Shown piece after piece: positions 1 through 9,001 of a stretch of DNA of 33,911 nt. Numbering within the stretch: position 1 is the first letter of the stretch; each line of letters opens with the position of its first letter. The DNA comes from Candidatus Poseidoniaceae archaeon (GTDB lineage Archaea > Thermoplasmatota > Poseidoniia > Poseidoniales > Poseidoniaceae), in assembly GCA_028821785.1 (NCBI GenBank), contig JAPKFC010000015.1, positions 1-33,911 on the forward strand, in the 5' to 3' direction. A program made the position numbers and the translations under genes. The notes beneath the pieces are model-generated. The model saw only the letters and a program-made list of their open reading frames with translations. It had not been told where the DNA came from and searched no databases.

Positions 1-20
1 TCATTATTTTGATTCTTCAT
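1..20 (-). CDS. 5' end of a probable second archaellin gene (MKNQNN...), truncated by the window edge
   Basis: Reverse complement of 1-20 is ATGAAGAATCAAAATAATGA, preceded by a GAGGTGAT Shine-Dalgarno. Its N-terminus resembles that of the adjacent archaellin (MKNEMNENNDE). Only about 6 codons are visible. Confidence 0.5.
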
Positions 21-30
21 GATAATCACC

Positions 31-600
31 TCAAACTACTACGTCCCCTACAGCAGGTGAACTGCCGTATTGTAACTCTTCGTATGTGTTTCCGCCACCA
101 TCAACTGCGATGATGAGAATGTGGTCTACGTTTGCTGCTGGTCCGCAACCTCCAATATCAAGTTCAACTACATATGTAATCCCTGGATTCAAGGTTATGA
201 CTGGAGCTGCAAGTGTTGAGCCGTCCCCTGTGTGGGCAGTTGCTTCATCAAATTGACCGTCGGCGAATGTTGCTACACCTGCATTGTCACAAATCACAGT
301 ATATGCTACATCGTCACCTTGGATAGGTTCTGAACCTGGCGCTAACTCGAAGGTTGAGAATAATATCTCAGTATTAACGGTCATGTCGGAGATAACTGTA
401 GATAGAAGTATCACTTTCGTGGACATCTGTTCTTGTGTGTCATCACCTGTTGCCTGGGCATTCTGTTGCAATTTTTCAGCAGTCTGTATAATTACAGCCG
501 CTGCTACCGCGGCCACCAAAATCAATGCAATAAATACAATCATTGCACCAATTCCGATAGCGGCGAGCTCATCGTTATTTTCGTTCATTTCGTTTTTCAT
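31..600 (-). CDS. Archaellin (archaeal flagellin), class III signal peptide
   Basis: NDELAAIGIGAMIVFIALILVAAVAAAVIIQTAEKLQQNAQATGDD matches the archaellin N-terminal helix pattern. An AAAGGTGA Shine-Dalgarno lies upstream. Confidence 0.88.
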   Translation of the reverse strand: MKNEMNENNDELAAIGIGAMIVFIALILVAAVAAAVIIQTAEKLQQNAQATGDDTQEQMSTKVILLSTVISDMTVNTEILFSTFELAPGSEPIQGDDVAYTVICDNAGVATFADGQFDEATAHTGDGSTLAAPVITLNPGITYVVELDIGGCGPAANVDHILIIAVDGGGNTYEELQYGSSPAVGDVVV

Positions 601-685
601 TTTTTTTCACCTTTTTATTTTCCATTTTTATTTTTTGTTTTTATTACTCGTCCTCCCCCGTACGGGGTAGAAAATGATACATGGC
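601..685 (-). promoter_or_regulatory. Archaellin upstream region: A/T-rich TATA-like tract plus perfect palindrome CCCCGTACGGGG (656-667)
   Basis: On the minus strand, CCCCGTACGGGG is followed by GTAATAAAAACAAAAAATAAAAATGGAAAATAAAAAGGTGA and then ATG. The promoter role is inferred. Confidence 0.35.
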
Positions 686-1690
686 CTAGGAAGTTCCTCC
701 GGTTCCCATGTCTATGCGTAGTGGCATTCTAATCAATGCAACTTCGTCTGGAGTCAAGCGAGCCACGAATGGCACCTTATCTGTTGTATATCCTGGCGGA
801 AGCCATGGTGAGAGTACTACATCGGATAATGATTCCATTGAACGGTTTTGCGCCCTAATCGTAATCGTTATTTCACCAGATCGCATCTCATAAGAAGTTG
901 AGATTGCCAGTTTACGAGAGAGCGGGATTTCATCAGCACCATATCTTCTAGCAGCTGTAATCTCGAAGCGAAGAGGAACATTTCCACCAGGGGATATAAT
1001 CGGTAAGTCCACGGCACTAGGATTGGCAACCCAGCCAGTAGGCACTGGAGGTGAAATACGCATTACTGGCATTGGAATCGGACCGTCATTGATTATTCTG
1101 ACCAGCAAAACGCCTGAATCTCCACCTGCTGGCCAGCGTGTATCAACACCTAACCAGAAATGGCGGAATAGGAATGGGTTGAGAGTTGATGTGTTTCCGC
1201 CAATCAAATCATCGACTAGGAATTCAACTTCACTTGCTGCGGTACCAACTTCACCAATTTCTGCTGCACCTGTCGCTGATCTTAGGCGAATGAGAATGTT
1301 TTCAACTTCACTCTCTGTTACTTGCTTCTCATTTAGAAGTCGGTGTAGCATGGCGATACTGCGGCGTAAGTACAGAACATCTTCTTCTAATTCACCAAGC
1401 GCTTTTTCTGCTCGGCGAACGCTTCTTCTCGCTTTGTACAATTTGTGTACGGAAAGGAAAGTTTTAGCATCGGAAATATCTAGTTCAGTTCCCGCTAATG
1501 AATTGGTTTCATCTTGCACCACTCCATATACAATTGATTCTAATTCTCGTGAAGCAGCCATCAAACGATCGGCTGAATCTTTACCTGCTGCAATAACGCT
1601 TCTAGCTTCTTCAACTTCACCGTCGCCAAGTTCAACGTCTTGTGCATCAAAATCACTTTCAAGTTCATCTAAATCGTCATCAGACATCAT
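686..1690 (-). CDS. Soluble coiled-coil protein with C-terminal Ig/NEW3-like beta domain
   Basis: Acidic N-terminus, long charged helical region (ARRSVRRAEKALGELEEDVLYLRRSIAMLHRLLNEKQVTESEVENILIRL), then a beta-rich region (VRIINDGPIPMPVMRISPPVPTGWVANPSAV...SPGGNVPLRFEITA). No obvious signal peptide or TM. Start ATGATG overlaps the upstream gene by 11 nt. Confidence 0.7.
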   Translation of the reverse strand: MMSDDDLDELESDFDAQDVELGDGEVEEARSVIAAGKDSADRLMAASRELESIVYGVVQDETNSLAGTELDISDAKTFLSVHKLYKARRSVRRAEKALGELEEDVLYLRRSIAMLHRLLNEKQVTESEVENILIRLRSATGAAEIGEVGTAASEVEFLVDDLIGGNTSTLNPFLFRHFWLGVDTRWPAGGDSGVLLVRIINDGPIPMPVMRISPPVPTGWVANPSAVDLPIISPGGNVPLRFEITAARRYGADEIPLSRKLAISTSYEMRSGEITITIRAQNRSMESLSDVVLSPWLPPGYTTDKVPFVARLTPDEVALIRMPLRIDMGTGGTS

Positions 1691-4600
1691 CGTTCACCCC
1701 CTCGTCGTTATTGTTTTCGGAAATTATATCGGAAACTGATGTCGTTGATGAAACTCCTTCAAAGATGGCGGTTAGATCTAATCCCTCATCTGCTAATTCA
1801 TTGAGAAGGCGAGCAGGGTCTCCCAAATCTCTTTCGATTCTTGTTGCCTTTACTTCTACATCTGTTAGGCGACCGAATAGGTTTCCATACATCTTGTCTG
1901 ACTTGGATAAGAGAAGCCAAACGCCGATCATTATTACAGCCATATAGACTACTAGTGAGATTAGGTTAGTGCGATCAGAGGCCATTTGAGGAGGGACACC
2001 CAGTACAATTCCCATCATACCGAATACCGGCAATGCCAGAATCAGTGAAAGTTGTCTTCGGCCATCTGCAAGGGCCTCAAAGTGATCAGCATACATAGTT
2101 GAAACACCTCTTCTTGCACGCTGGTAATCCTCATGGATAAGGCGGAATTCTTCACTGCATGACCATGTCATTCTCCAAACCCATAAGGCGGTTAGAACAA
2201 GAATAGCAGGTCCCCACCATGTTAGTGAGAAGGCTTGACCGATATGGAATGCGAATCCTAATGCAGCCACACCTGTGTAAACCGCTACTAATCGCATCTT
2301 TTCATTCTTTGATGATAGATTGATTAGGAATAGGGAAATTATCATTAGAATTACTGTTGCAATGAAACTAATAGAAAGCCCCCAACTGAATGATTCAACA
2401 TTTCCTTCATATGTTCCTACATCATTAGCAACAATATTCTTGTGCATCAATGTACCATTCAGACTTGCAGTACATTCCACTGGCACTGATTGTGCCCACC
2501 AGTCCAAATTGATTGATTCAACTCTAAAGGTTAGAGTTTCTTCACTATTAGGACCTAATAGGAAAATTTCTGGCGGCGATTCAAGAATGTTTAGATTATC
2601 ACATACTAAATTGACACTGACTCCAAGGGCAAGTGCTGTTCCACCATTCTTTACATCAATGGACATTATCGCTTCAGTTCCTTCAATTAGTTCACCTTCA
2701 ACGATTTTTATATCTCCAATTTCTGGGTCTGAGAATACATCCAAAGCGAATGTAAATGTTTCTTCTGTGAAGATGGAATAGCCAATATGCTCATCTGGGT
2801 GGTATAATCTAAATGTTAGATCATATCCATCACCTGGTAGAATATTTGGTCGATTCGGGGCATCGACAATGATTCTGATTGGAGCGCTTGTATCCCAAGC
2901 AGCACGTGGTGGTAGTAAGATTCTAGAACTATTACCTTGGGAGCCAGTAGCACAACTTGCGTTAAGAGAAAGATAGTGCACAGTGGTGTCAACATATACA
3001 GTGAAATTCCAAACATAGTCATCTGGATTCAAATTTGAATTGGCAATATCAAATAATCTGACAGCTGAACACATTTCTAATTCATAAGCCACTATTGATG
3101 AATTGACAGAAGGTATGTGTGAATATACTAAGTCAACTTCCATTGGTCCATCATCTGCTGGTGGGCGAAGTTCAATCGGTGATGCTTCAAAGAATCGTGA
3201 CATCTTCAAAGTAGTTCGCAATTCCGCAGTACCTTCGATTGTTGAATCAAGAGGAGTGAGTGTTACAACCAAGTCTGCTGCTAATGTCAAATCCGGTTCA
3301 AACTCAGTACCTGATATGCTAAATGAGTACGGTATTGCTGATTGACGCGGTAATGTCAGCGTAGTTACTGCGCCCTCACCCAATTCCCACGCATCACTAT
3401 CAATAGTCAATCCAGGCAGTAATATGTCGTAATCGATTGAAACTGTAACATCATCATTTCCAGTATTGGTTAGAATCACATTCCAAGTCCTTTCCCATTG
3501 ACGGTGATACAACATCTCATCCGGCCAATTATCTGCTTCAACGAGGAATAGTGCACCAACCACTAATTCAACGGAACGAACACCCAGTGTTGCCGCCGTA
3601 ACTGAATCGGTTACGGTGATTGTCATATTGTGCACTGCACCATTTAGAAGGTCATCTGAGCCGCCAAGAGAAGGAACTTCTACATTGACTATGCCACCGA
3701 CAACCGCATCGATTGGCAAAGTAAATTGCTGGGTAGGTGGAGTGACTGTCCAATTACCTTCAATATTGATAGTTACAGTTACAGTTTCTGCCAAATTACC
3801 TATGTTGGTCAAATTGAATGCGACATCTTGATTTGTTCCTGGAACTACTGCAATTTGTGAAGGTGCATCGATTTCAAGTAAGTGTTCTTCACTAATATTT
3901 GCCACTATATTGGCAGACAGATTCAGACCAGAATCTGTTGATACCCAAAGTGTGGCCATATAGAATTCGTCAAAACTAGCATCTTCACTTGGATTAATTC
4001 TAATCTTTACCGAACTTTCATATCCAGCCGCGATTAGAAGACTGTTTGGACTTTCAAGTGTGAAATCAACATCTGCTGAATTAGAATCATCCAGCCATAG
4101 GTAGAAATTTGTTGGAGCGTTACCAGTGTTTGTGATTATTACTCTTGTCAGTGGAGTCTCATATGCACTCATGTCTACTGATTGATTGGTTGGTGAGAGT
4201 GAAGCGTTGATCACTTCGTTAACATTGATGTTAATGGTATGTGTATCAATGTAAAAGCCGGTATCTCTTTCTTCTATTATTATTGAAAGTGGCTGTGAAA
4301 TGTCAGCGGAGGTTTGGGGGTCGGTAGTTACCGAAAGTGTGAATCCGGCAATATGTATGTCGCCAATAAACCCAGGATCTAAGGTCCAATCTGAAACATC
4401 TGCTGACAAATTATCAATGGTGTTGGAAGTTGGAGTAGTGGTGTTGAGGGTTGCAGTCCAATTATCTGGTAAATCATCAACTATAGTCAGGCGATATGAT
4501 GTCAAATCATTGCCAATGTTTGAGAGATTCAGGCCAAAGTCTGTTTTAATTCCAACTTCTGCGTTGAGTGGGCCTTGCTCAAGTATTTCACCACCCAATA

Positions 4601-6587
4601 CTCGCGGTATAGTAATAGTAAGATTTCTCGTTACATTTACTGCCTCAATTCCTGAACCTAAATGTACTCCTCCCAAGGAAGGGTATGCAGTCACTGGTAT
4701 CCTAATAGTTCCTGCAAGAGGATATTCGTTGCCAGCAGGGCCTTGGATTCCCAATGCTGCTAATCTTATCTCTCCAGGTATTAATCCAGTTAGAGTGGTA
4801 GGGGTTACAGAGGAATTCCATCTTTCCGCTTCTTCAAACCCACCGGTATTGTCTGCGGTGAAGTATTGTTCAGAGGCATTGATAGTTACATCCAAGGTTT
4901 CTGAAATATCTGAGACTAAATTATGACGAACTTCAACATTGAGTCCTAGTATTTCGTCAAAGCCCATTCCATTCTTGGCATCGATGACATCCTGAACTGT
5001 TAATTCAATATGCTCTGTTGGCAAACCAGGGTCGACCACAATTATTGGCTTAACTTCAACTGCTGAAGAATCAATTGCAGGCAGTCCCCCGCCTGTTGCT
5101 TGAGCCTGCACCCATACACTGATTGAATCACCAGCACGATTATACTCGCTTACATCAAGAGGGAGTTGTATAGGTGGAACTACGACTGTAAGTACTACTG
5201 TGACTGTAGAACCATCACTTACAACTGCGGTTGAGGTGGTTGACAAAGCTAAAGTCCAATTATTTGCCAAAACGCCTAATCCAGCATTTAGGCTGAAAGT
5301 CGCTGGAACATTACCATCATTCGTAATTTGGACAGACAATTCAACTTCTTGTCCTGGAGTTACCAAAGTAACTCCTGCAGGCATCGACACCGATGCAGAA
5401 AAATGCTCACCAGACATTACATGGGTCATACCCGTAAGAGTATAACTTGCTGAAACTGATGTTAGAGTCAAGGTAATACTTTCTACCAATGCCCTTGATG
5501 AACCAATTGGCACTGATACTACTATTTCTTCAATATGAGTGCCACCTGGAGAGATTACAGGGGTTGACGCACCATCCCGTGTCTTATCTGCCCAACCTAT
5601 TACATCGCTAATACTGACGACAAACGAGTCTGAAGACGTACCCGTATTCTTGACAATGAATGTCAATGTGGTCTGCATTCCAGGTTCTGTAGTTCTATCA
5701 GAAGGAGTGGTTAATTCTGCAACAAAATTTGAAAATTCTACATCAACTTCGCTGATGATTTGTGGATCTGTATAAGCCGTCCCATTGAAATGGACTGTCG
5801 CTGTCAAATTCCAAATACCTGTTATTGAAGTCGCATCGAGATTGATGGTTAGTACGCTAGCAATTGCAGGATTCAAAAGAGAGCCCGGTTCTAGAGTCAC
5901 CGTATTGGACCACAGTGTAAAGGTGTTAGCGGGGTTGGCTATTTCAAAGAATGAAAGTTCCATGGCCGCAGACATTGCCATTACCCCTTGATTGAGAACG
6001 GTTGCTGTCACTGGATGAACTGCATTAGTCAATCTAGCAGTACTCTGTCCACCAGTAGGTGCTGGAATAGTTTCTCCAGTAACTGCACCAGAATGGAATA
6101 CTCTAACATTGAAATCTAATCTTTGTTCATTATTTGCACTATTGGTATCTATTGTAGCAGAAGAAGCGGCGACTCTAGCAAATAAAGTCTGTGAATCACC
6201 CGTAGTAGCATTCCAAGAGATTAAGATTGGATTGCTGGTTGATGAAGCGGACATCACACCTAAATCGACACTTGTAACTGTGGTTTCACCGGCGGTTGGC
6301 GAACCTCGGTGTACGAGACTAAGTATGACCTGTCCGGCAGCCGAGCCAGTATTAGCCACAACTATTCTAACAACGTGTTCCTCTTGTTCAAGGATTAAAT
6401 CCACCCCGTCCCAAACAGAACCTGCGCCATCGAGTGTAATCGATTGTACGGAGAAATCAGGGTTAGCCCTTGCACCATCACTAGCACTTGTAAATGGGGC
6501 GATATTTGGCGTCAATAATCCCAGTAGAATCAACCCTACGAGAAGGGTGCTAATCTTTGTGTTAGACTCACGCAACTGGCTCACCAC
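1680..6587 (-). CDS. Giant (1635 aa) surface protein: signal peptide, tandem CARDB/NEW3-like Ig domains, C-terminal multi-TM region
   Basis: N-terminal hydrophobic segment ISTLLVGLILLGLLTPNIAP. Repeated 'ITNTGNAPTNFYLWL', 'LTNIGNLAETVTVTI', 'LTNTGNDDVTVSI'-type motifs. C-terminal hydrophobic helices (SFIATVILMIISLFLINL, ILVLTALWVW, LSLILALPVFGMMGIVLGV, LVVYMAVIMIGVWLLL). GTG start. Confidence 0.75.
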   Translation of the reverse strand: MVSQLRESNTKISTLLVGLILLGLLTPNIAPFTSASDGARANPDFSVQSITLDGAGSVWDGVDLILEQEEHVVRIVVANTGSAAGQVILSLVHRGSPTAGETTVTSVDLGVMSASSTSNPILISWNATTGDSQTLFARVAASSATIDTNSANNEQRLDFNVRVFHSGAVTGETIPAPTGGQSTARLTNAVHPVTATVLNQGVMAMSAAMELSFFEIANPANTFTLWSNTVTLEPGSLLNPAIASVLTINLDATSITGIWNLTATVHFNGTAYTDPQIISEVDVEFSNFVAELTTPSDRTTEPGMQTTLTFIVKNTGTSSDSFVVSISDVIGWADKTRDGASTPVISPGGTHIEEIVVSVPIGSSRALVESITLTLTSVSASYTLTGMTHVMSGEHFSASVSMPAGVTLVTPGQEVELSVQITNDGNVPATFSLNAGLGVLANNWTLALSTTSTAVVSDGSTVTVVLTVVVPPIQLPLDVSEYNRAGDSISVWVQAQATGGGLPAIDSSAVEVKPIIVVDPGLPTEHIELTVQDVIDAKNGMGFDEILGLNVEVRHNLVSDISETLDVTINASEQYFTADNTGGFEEAERWNSSVTPTTLTGLIPGEIRLAALGIQGPAGNEYPLAGTIRIPVTAYPSLGGVHLGSGIEAVNVTRNLTITIPRVLGGEILEQGPLNAEVGIKTDFGLNLSNIGNDLTSYRLTIVDDLPDNWTATLNTTTPTSNTIDNLSADVSDWTLDPGFIGDIHIAGFTLSVTTDPQTSADISQPLSIIIEERDTGFYIDTHTININVNEVINASLSPTNQSVDMSAYETPLTRVIITNTGNAPTNFYLWLDDSNSADVDFTLESPNSLLIAAGYESSVKIRINPSEDASFDEFYMATLWVSTDSGLNLSANIVANISEEHLLEIDAPSQIAVVPGTNQDVAFNLTNIGNLAETVTVTINIEGNWTVTPPTQQFTLPIDAVVGGIVNVEVPSLGGSDDLLNGAVHNMTITVTDSVTAATLGVRSVELVVGALFLVEADNWPDEMLYHRQWERTWNVILTNTGNDDVTVSIDYDILLPGLTIDSDAWELGEGAVTTLTLPRQSAIPYSFSISGTEFEPDLTLAADLVVTLTPLDSTIEGTAELRTTLKMSRFFEASPIELRPPADDGPMEVDLVYSHIPSVNSSIVAYELEMCSAVRLFDIANSNLNPDDYVWNFTVYVDTTVHYLSLNASCATGSQGNSSRILLPPRAAWDTSAPIRIIVDAPNRPNILPGDGYDLTFRLYHPDEHIGYSIFTEETFTFALDVFSDPEIGDIKIVEGELIEGTEAIMSIDVKNGGTALALGVSVNLVCDNLNILESPPEIFLLGPNSEETLTFRVESINLDWWAQSVPVECTASLNGTLMHKNIVANDVGTYEGNVESFSWGLSISFIATVILMIISLFLINLSSKNEKMRLVAVYTGVAALGFAFHIGQAFSLTWWGPAILVLTALWVWRMTWSCSEEFRLIHEDYQRARRGVSTMYADHFEALADGRRQLSLILALPVFGMMGIVLGVPPQMASDRTNLISLVVYMAVIMIGVWLLLSKSDKMYGNLFGRLTDVEVKATRIERDLGDPARLLNELADEGLDLTAIFEGVSSTTSVSDIISENNNDEGVNDDV

Positions 6588-7113
6588 CTGGCTTACGGAA
6601 TTGATCGATTGTAACCTTCTTTCCTTGACGTTTCCATTGAGCTACTAACTGAACTAATAAACGGTCATGATCCTCGTCGCTAATTCCCAATCTGCGCCTC
6701 TCTTCCCAAAGCAATAATTGCTCGGTCTTTGTTAGCAAAGAATCTCTAAGATAGAGTTCCAAGGTTCTGCGATATGCATCCCTGTCGGAGATGGAGTAAA
6801 CTATGGTGTCTCCGGGTAATTGATCTGCCCTGTTTTGGATGAGATTGCCCAAATTCAATGCTGCATCATAAGTGATATTTCTTTTATCCAAATCTGATTG
6901 GATGGAACTGGATAGTTCTTGCAACTCATAACGAGTGTTTGACCTCTGTATTTTTTTGAAGTAACGACGGCTCCTTCCGGTCATGCGTGTCGTCACCATG
7001 CCCCCATCTTGCTCCCGGCAGTTATTGAAAGAATCGCTTGACACCCTTTGACCTATGCAATTCGTAGCACATGTTATGAATAGTGCATAAATGGTCCACT
7101 GAAATATAATCAT
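6568..7113 (-). CDS. Small protein with charged helical C-terminal half; function unknown
   Basis: ORF overlaps the start of the giant surface gene by 20 nt. Candidate ATG at 7113 has a GGGAGGTAAT Shine-Dalgarno. An alternative start is ATG at 6999 (MVTTRMTGRSRR). Confidence 0.6.
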   Translation of the reverse strand: MIIFQWTIYALFITCATNCIGQRVSSDSFNNCREQDGGMVTTRMTGRSRRYFKKIQRSNTRYELQELSSSIQSDLDKRNITYDAALNLGNLIQNRADQLPGDTIVYSISDRDAYRRTLELYLRDSLLTKTEQLLLWEERRRLGISDEDHDRLLVQLVAQWKRQGKKVTIDQFRKPGGEPVA

Positions 7114-7190
7114 AGGAGAATTACCTCCCAAATAGATGCAATACGGCGCAAAGCAACCCTTGATGTGCTAGATTCTGCCCCTTGTAGGTA

Positions 7191-7676
7191 ATGAGCGATA
7201 CGGTGAACCTAGAAAGCGGCCAAAAAGCACCCACTTTTTGCATGACAGATAGTGATGGAAATATGCATGATTTAGAAGCGATTAATGCCTCTGGAAAGAC
7301 AGTAATTTTGTACTTTTATCCACGCGATTCGACACCTGGATGCACAATACAAGCTTGTGACTTCAGAGACCAGATGGGGAGGTTGAATAACAACCAATAT
7401 TTGGTATTAGGAGTCAGCGTAGATTCAGCAAAATCACATCAAGATTTCATTAGCAAACAACAACTAAATTTTGCGCTATTATTGGATGAAGATAAAACTC
7501 TTCACAATGCATATGGAACTTGGAGATTGAAGATGAATTATGGTAAAGAATACATGGGTTGCGCCCGTTCAACCTTTGTCATAAATCCACAAGGTGATTT
7601 GATTTTTGCAAGGTATAATGTCAAGGCAAAAAATCACGTTGAAATGCTGATTCGAGAACTGGATATTACGGAGTGA
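7191..7676 (+). CDS. bcp: Peroxiredoxin, Bcp/PrxQ type
   Basis: YFYPRDSTPGCTIQACDFRDQM active-site motif (C-x4-C) and typical thioredoxin-fold Prx context. Confidence 0.93.
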   Translation: MSDTVNLESGQKAPTFCMTDSDGNMHDLEAINASGKTVILYFYPRDSTPGCTIQACDFRDQMGRLNNNQYLVLGVSVDSAKSHQDFISKQQLNFALLLDEDKTLHNAYGTWRLKMNYGKEYMGCARSTFVINPQGDLIFARYNVKAKNHVEMLIRELDITE

Positions 7677-8179
7677 AATCTGTGAGCACCGACGGTGAAG
7701 ATATTGGGCTAGAACTCAATCAACTTCGCAATCAAAAAATCACTCTTTCCGGAGGTAGCATTGCATGGTGGCCATGCCACATTGGTGACAGTTGTGAAAT
7801 CGGCAACGCAGGTAATATTGGATCTCTCGCCCACATTGGAGCGGGTGTAATCATTGGCGATAATTGTAAAATTCAAGGTGGAGCATATATTGCGAACAAG
7901 ACGCTTATTGGAGATGATGTGTTTATCGGCCCCAATGCCACCATAATGAATGACAAGTACCCACCTTCCGGTGATTCAAGCCTATGGCAAATTGTTGAAA
8001 TCGGTAATCGCGTTGTGATAGGAGGTGGCTCTAACATCGTCGCAGGTGTATCGATGGGTGATGATTCAGTACTAGCAGCAGGAGCAACATTGACACATGA
8101 CATCCCCGTAGGAGAAGTGTGGGCTGGTAATCCAGCAAGATTCCTAATGAGCCGCCAACAATATGATGCAAAGAGGTGA
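7673..8179 (+). CDS. Left-handed beta-helix (hexapeptide repeat) acyltransferase
   Basis: Hexapeptide repeats (IGSLAHIGAGVIIGDNCKIQGGAYIANKTLIGDDVFIGPNATI) and C-terminal VLAAGATLTHDIPVGEVWAGNPARF. GTG start overlaps the upstream TGA. Confidence 0.85.
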   Translation: MKSVSTDGEDIGLELNQLRNQKITLSGGSIAWWPCHIGDSCEIGNAGNIGSLAHIGAGVIIGDNCKIQGGAYIANKTLIGDDVFIGPNATIMNDKYPPSGDSSLWQIVEIGNRVVIGGGSNIVAGVSMGDDSVLAAGATLTHDIPVGEVWAGNPARFLMSRQQYDAKR

Positions 8180-8183
8180 GATA

Positions 8184-8990
8184 ATGGATAAGAAAGCAAT
8201 CGTAGCAGATTTCCTTAGTCGTTGCATCACCTATTCAGATAAGTCAATTACAAGAAAAAAGGCACGTGGTGATAGTGAAGATATTGCTGCTTGGCAATCT
8301 TATAGAGATTTCACTGCGTATTCTCTCGAAGAAGTTAATTCTGGAAAATTGGATGATTGGTTTGATGAAGACGAACCTACTAATTTGCTAGATAATTGCC
8401 ATCAAATCACTATTGATGATTTGGACCATCCACAGAGAGCGACCTGGTTGAGTGGTTTGTTATCACCTAGGCCACTTGTCGTGGCAGCGAGTGAAAACGC
8501 AGAGGGAATGGGTAACCTAGCCCCTCTATCTTCTGTAATGCTTGTATCCAATACACCGCCATTGCTAGTAGCATCCTTATCTCAATCAAGAGATGGCCGA
8601 CCCAGAGATACCTTGGTCAATTTGAGAACAAATGGTAAAGCAATCCTTCATCTGCTTCCGGCCTCACAGAAATCTGCTGAAAATGTTGATCTCAGTGCCA
8701 CACAGTTACCTGCAGATAAGAGTGAGTGGGATATTTGCGACTTCACCAATGTTGGCGATAATAAAATGCTTATTGGACAAGCGGTTGCTGCGATCCAAGT
8801 ATCTCTTGTAGAGGAAAGAGATTTACCTCAAGCAGTTGCCAAATTAGTGATTTTACGAGTTGAAAAACTATTTGTCAGCGATGAAGAATCACCTATCAAT
8901 GGACTTAGAGTATTATGCCAGCATGGCATGGACAGGTTGACTGAGTCACCGGATAGTTGGTCTATGAAAGTGGATAAGCATTACAATTGA
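8184..8990 (+). CDS. Flavin reductase-like (flavoredoxin/DIM6-NTAB family) domain protein
   Basis: SPRPLVVAASENAEGMGNLAPLSSVMLVSNTPPLLVASLSQSRDGRPRDTLVNLRTNGKAILHLL matches the flavin-reductase-like pattern. AGAGGTGAG Shine-Dalgarno supports ATG at 8184 rather than 8163. Confidence 0.7.
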   Translation: MDKKAIVADFLSRCITYSDKSITRKKARGDSEDIAAWQSYRDFTAYSLEEVNSGKLDDWFDEDEPTNLLDNCHQITIDDLDHPQRATWLSGLLSPRPLVVAASENAEGMGNLAPLSSVMLVSNTPPLLVASLSQSRDGRPRDTLVNLRTNGKAILHLLPASQKSAENVDLSATQLPADKSEWDICDFTNVGDNKMLIGQAVAAIQVSLVEERDLPQAVAKLVILRVEKLFVSDEESPINGLRVLCQHGMDRLTESPDSWSMKVDKHYN

Positions 8991-9001
8991 ACTGATCAAT
9001 T
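8985..9001. terminator. Inverted repeat AATTGA-actga-TCAATT containing both convergent stop codons
   Basis: Perfect 6-bp arms around a 5-nt loop. TGA of the plus gene (8988-8990) and TGA of the minus gene (8996-8998) lie symmetrically in the arms. Terminator role is inferred. Confidence 0.3.

Noticed and set aside
284-670. Plus-strand ORF of 128 aa
   Set aside because: Antisense to the archaellin and its T-rich upstream region; low-complexity F/I/L-rich translation.
1023-1739. Plus-strand ORF of 238 aa
   Set aside because: Antisense to the coiled-coil gene; Ser/Thr-rich translation typical of shadow ORFs, no domain motif.
4300-4926. Plus-strand ORF of 208 aa
   Set aside because: Fully antisense to the giant surface gene, no ribosome site or recognisable domain.
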